A DNA stretch of 6,043 nt from Comamonadaceae bacterium (GTDB lineage Bacteria; Pseudomonadota; Gammaproteobacteria; Burkholderiales; Burkholderiaceae_C): assembly GCA_947494405.1 (NCBI GenBank), contig CANLWQ010000130.1, positions 1-6,043 on the forward strand. The letters are read 5' to 3'. Made by a program: the position numbers and the translations under genes. The notes under the pieces are model-generated. The model made no database searches. It was not told the DNA's origin and worked only from the letters and a program-made list of their open reading frames with translations. This document shows positions 5,152-6,043 of this stretch, in pieces. Numbering within the stretch: position 1 is the stretch's first letter; each line of letters opens with the position of its first letter.

Positions 5152-6043
5152 GAAACTGGCTACTTACAAAGACGGGTCTCGCGATGGGCAACTGGTGGTG
5201 GTGTCGCGTGATTTAACCACTGCCCATTATGCGAGCGGCATCGCCTCGCATTTGCAACAGGTCTTGGACGACTGGAACTTTCTTTCGCCTCAACTGGAAG
5301 ATTTGTCGCAGACCGTCAACCAAGGCAAAGCTCGTCACGCTTTTCCTTTTGACCCCAAGCTGTGCATGGCCCCTTTGCCACGCGCTTACCAATGGGCTGA
5401 TGGCTCGGCCTATATGAACCATGTGGAGTTGGTGCGAGCTTCCCGCAACAGCGAGGTACCTGCCAACTTTTACGAAGAACCCTTGATGTACCAAGGCGGC
5501 AGTGACGATTTTTTGGGTGCTTGCGATCCGGTGGTGTGCCCCAGCACCGATGACGGCATCGATTTTGAAGCCGAGGTGGCGGTCATCACCGGCGACGTAC
5601 CCATGCAAGCCAGCCCTGAGCAAGCCTTAGACGGCATTCGGCTGGTGATGCTCGCCAACGATGTGTCGCTGCGTCGCCTCATCCCCAACGAACTCGCCAA
5701 AAACTTTGGTTTTGTGCAAGGCAAACCCGCCACCGCCTTCAGTCCCGTGGCCGTTACCTTGGACGAATTAGGCGACGCGTGGGAGCAAGGCCGTTTGCAC
5801 CTGAGCATGCGGGTCGACTGGAACGGCAAGCGCGTGGGCATGTGCGAAGCCGGCCCTGAGATGACGTTTCATTTCGGTCAACTGATTGCGCATTTATGCA
5901 AAACCCGCAATGTGCGCGCGGGAAGCATCATCGGCAGCGGCACCGTCAGCAACAAGGCGGTGGAGGTTGATGGCCGCAAAGACTGGCCCAAGGGCTATAG
6001 CTGCATTGCCGAAAAACGCGCCATCGAAGCCATCTTGGACGGC
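5150..6043 (+). CDS. Fumarylacetoacetate hydrolase (FAH) family protein (3' end outside window)
   Basis: 298 codons are open to the right edge. Related proteins are about 330 residues, so roughly the last tenth is missing. FAH-family enzymes are Mg2+/Ca2+-dependent cytosolic C-C hydrolases acting on acylpyruvates such as fumarylacetoacetate or fumarylpyruvate in tyrosine, homogentisate or gentisate breakdown. The metal-binding set is visible: E140 and E142 in GIDFEAEVAVITGDV (136-150) and D171 in MLANDVSLR (167-175). Other family stretches are ELAKNFGFVQGKPATAFSP (181-199), CEAGPEMTFHFGQLIAHLC (232-250) and RAGSIIGSGTVSNK (256-269). The N-terminus MKLATYKDGSRDGQLVVVSR matches how this long subgroup normally begins, supporting ATG 5150 despite the lack of a ribosome site. 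A maleylacetoacetate or maleylpyruvate isomerase gene often follows such genes, but it would lie outside the window. The exact substrate cannot be decided. Confidence 0.9.
   Translation, partial: MKLATYKDGSRDGQLVVVSRDLTTAHYASGIASHLQQVLDDWNFLSPQLEDLSQTVNQGKARHAFPFDPKLCMAPLPRAYQWADGSAYMNHVELVRASRNSEVPANFYEEPLMYQGGSDDFLGACDPVVCPSTDDGIDFEAEVAVITGDVPMQASPEQALDGIRLVMLANDVSLRRLIPNELAKNFGFVQGKPATAFSPVAVTLDELGDAWEQGRLHLSMRVDWNGKRVGMCEAGPEMTFHFGQLIAHLCKTRNVRAGSIIGSGTVSNKAVEVDGRKDWPKGYSCIAEKRAIEAILDG

Overview
The window looks like chromosomal DNA of a betaproteobacterium, most likely Burkholderiales and probably Comamonadaceae (Limnohabitans/Rhodoferax-like). This rests on recalled resemblance of the GlcD, FAH-family, DUF3108 and YggS proteins to that group and on the moderately GC-rich codon use. 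No database search was run. No rRNA, tRNA, CRISPR array or transposase is visible.

Left part (1-1262): the 3' end of a yggS-type PLP-homeostasis gene is followed by about 740 bases with no intact gene. This stretch holds a long imperfect inverted repeat (550-632) and, on the minus strand, a decayed membrane methyltransferase gene of the isoprenylcysteine methyltransferase (ICMT) type. That gene has an internal deletion, a homopolymer frameshift and a lost C-terminus. A 12-bp direct repeat brackets the decayed stretch.

Middle (1263-2460): a small PNPOx-like flavin-fold protein, then a compact type II toxin-antitoxin module. The AbrB/MazE-type antitoxin (vapB-like) and PIN-domain toxin (vapC-like) overlap at TGATG, and a perfect 8-bp inverted repeat, the likely operator, lies just upstream. 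The DNA around 1740-1830 looks more AT-rich than its surroundings, which fits an acquired cassette.

Right part (2457-6043): on the minus strand, a DUF3108 envelope protein with a TonB-like N-terminus is followed after 49 nt by a full-length glycolate oxidase subunit glcD. The glcD stop codon overlaps the vapC stop codon within one TTAA, so no glcE or glcF follows in its usual place. On the plus strand, a fumarylacetoacetate hydrolase-family gene diverges from the DUF3108 gene, and the two start codons overlap inside one CATG. This gene runs off the right edge.

The genes do not form one pathway: glycolate oxidation, aromatic-acid catabolism, PLP homeostasis and a TA module sit side by side. 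I see no clear new multi-gene system. The most interesting points are the tight gene junctions (TGATG, TTAA, CATG), the TA operator, the gene-truncating inverted repeat and the solitary glcD.
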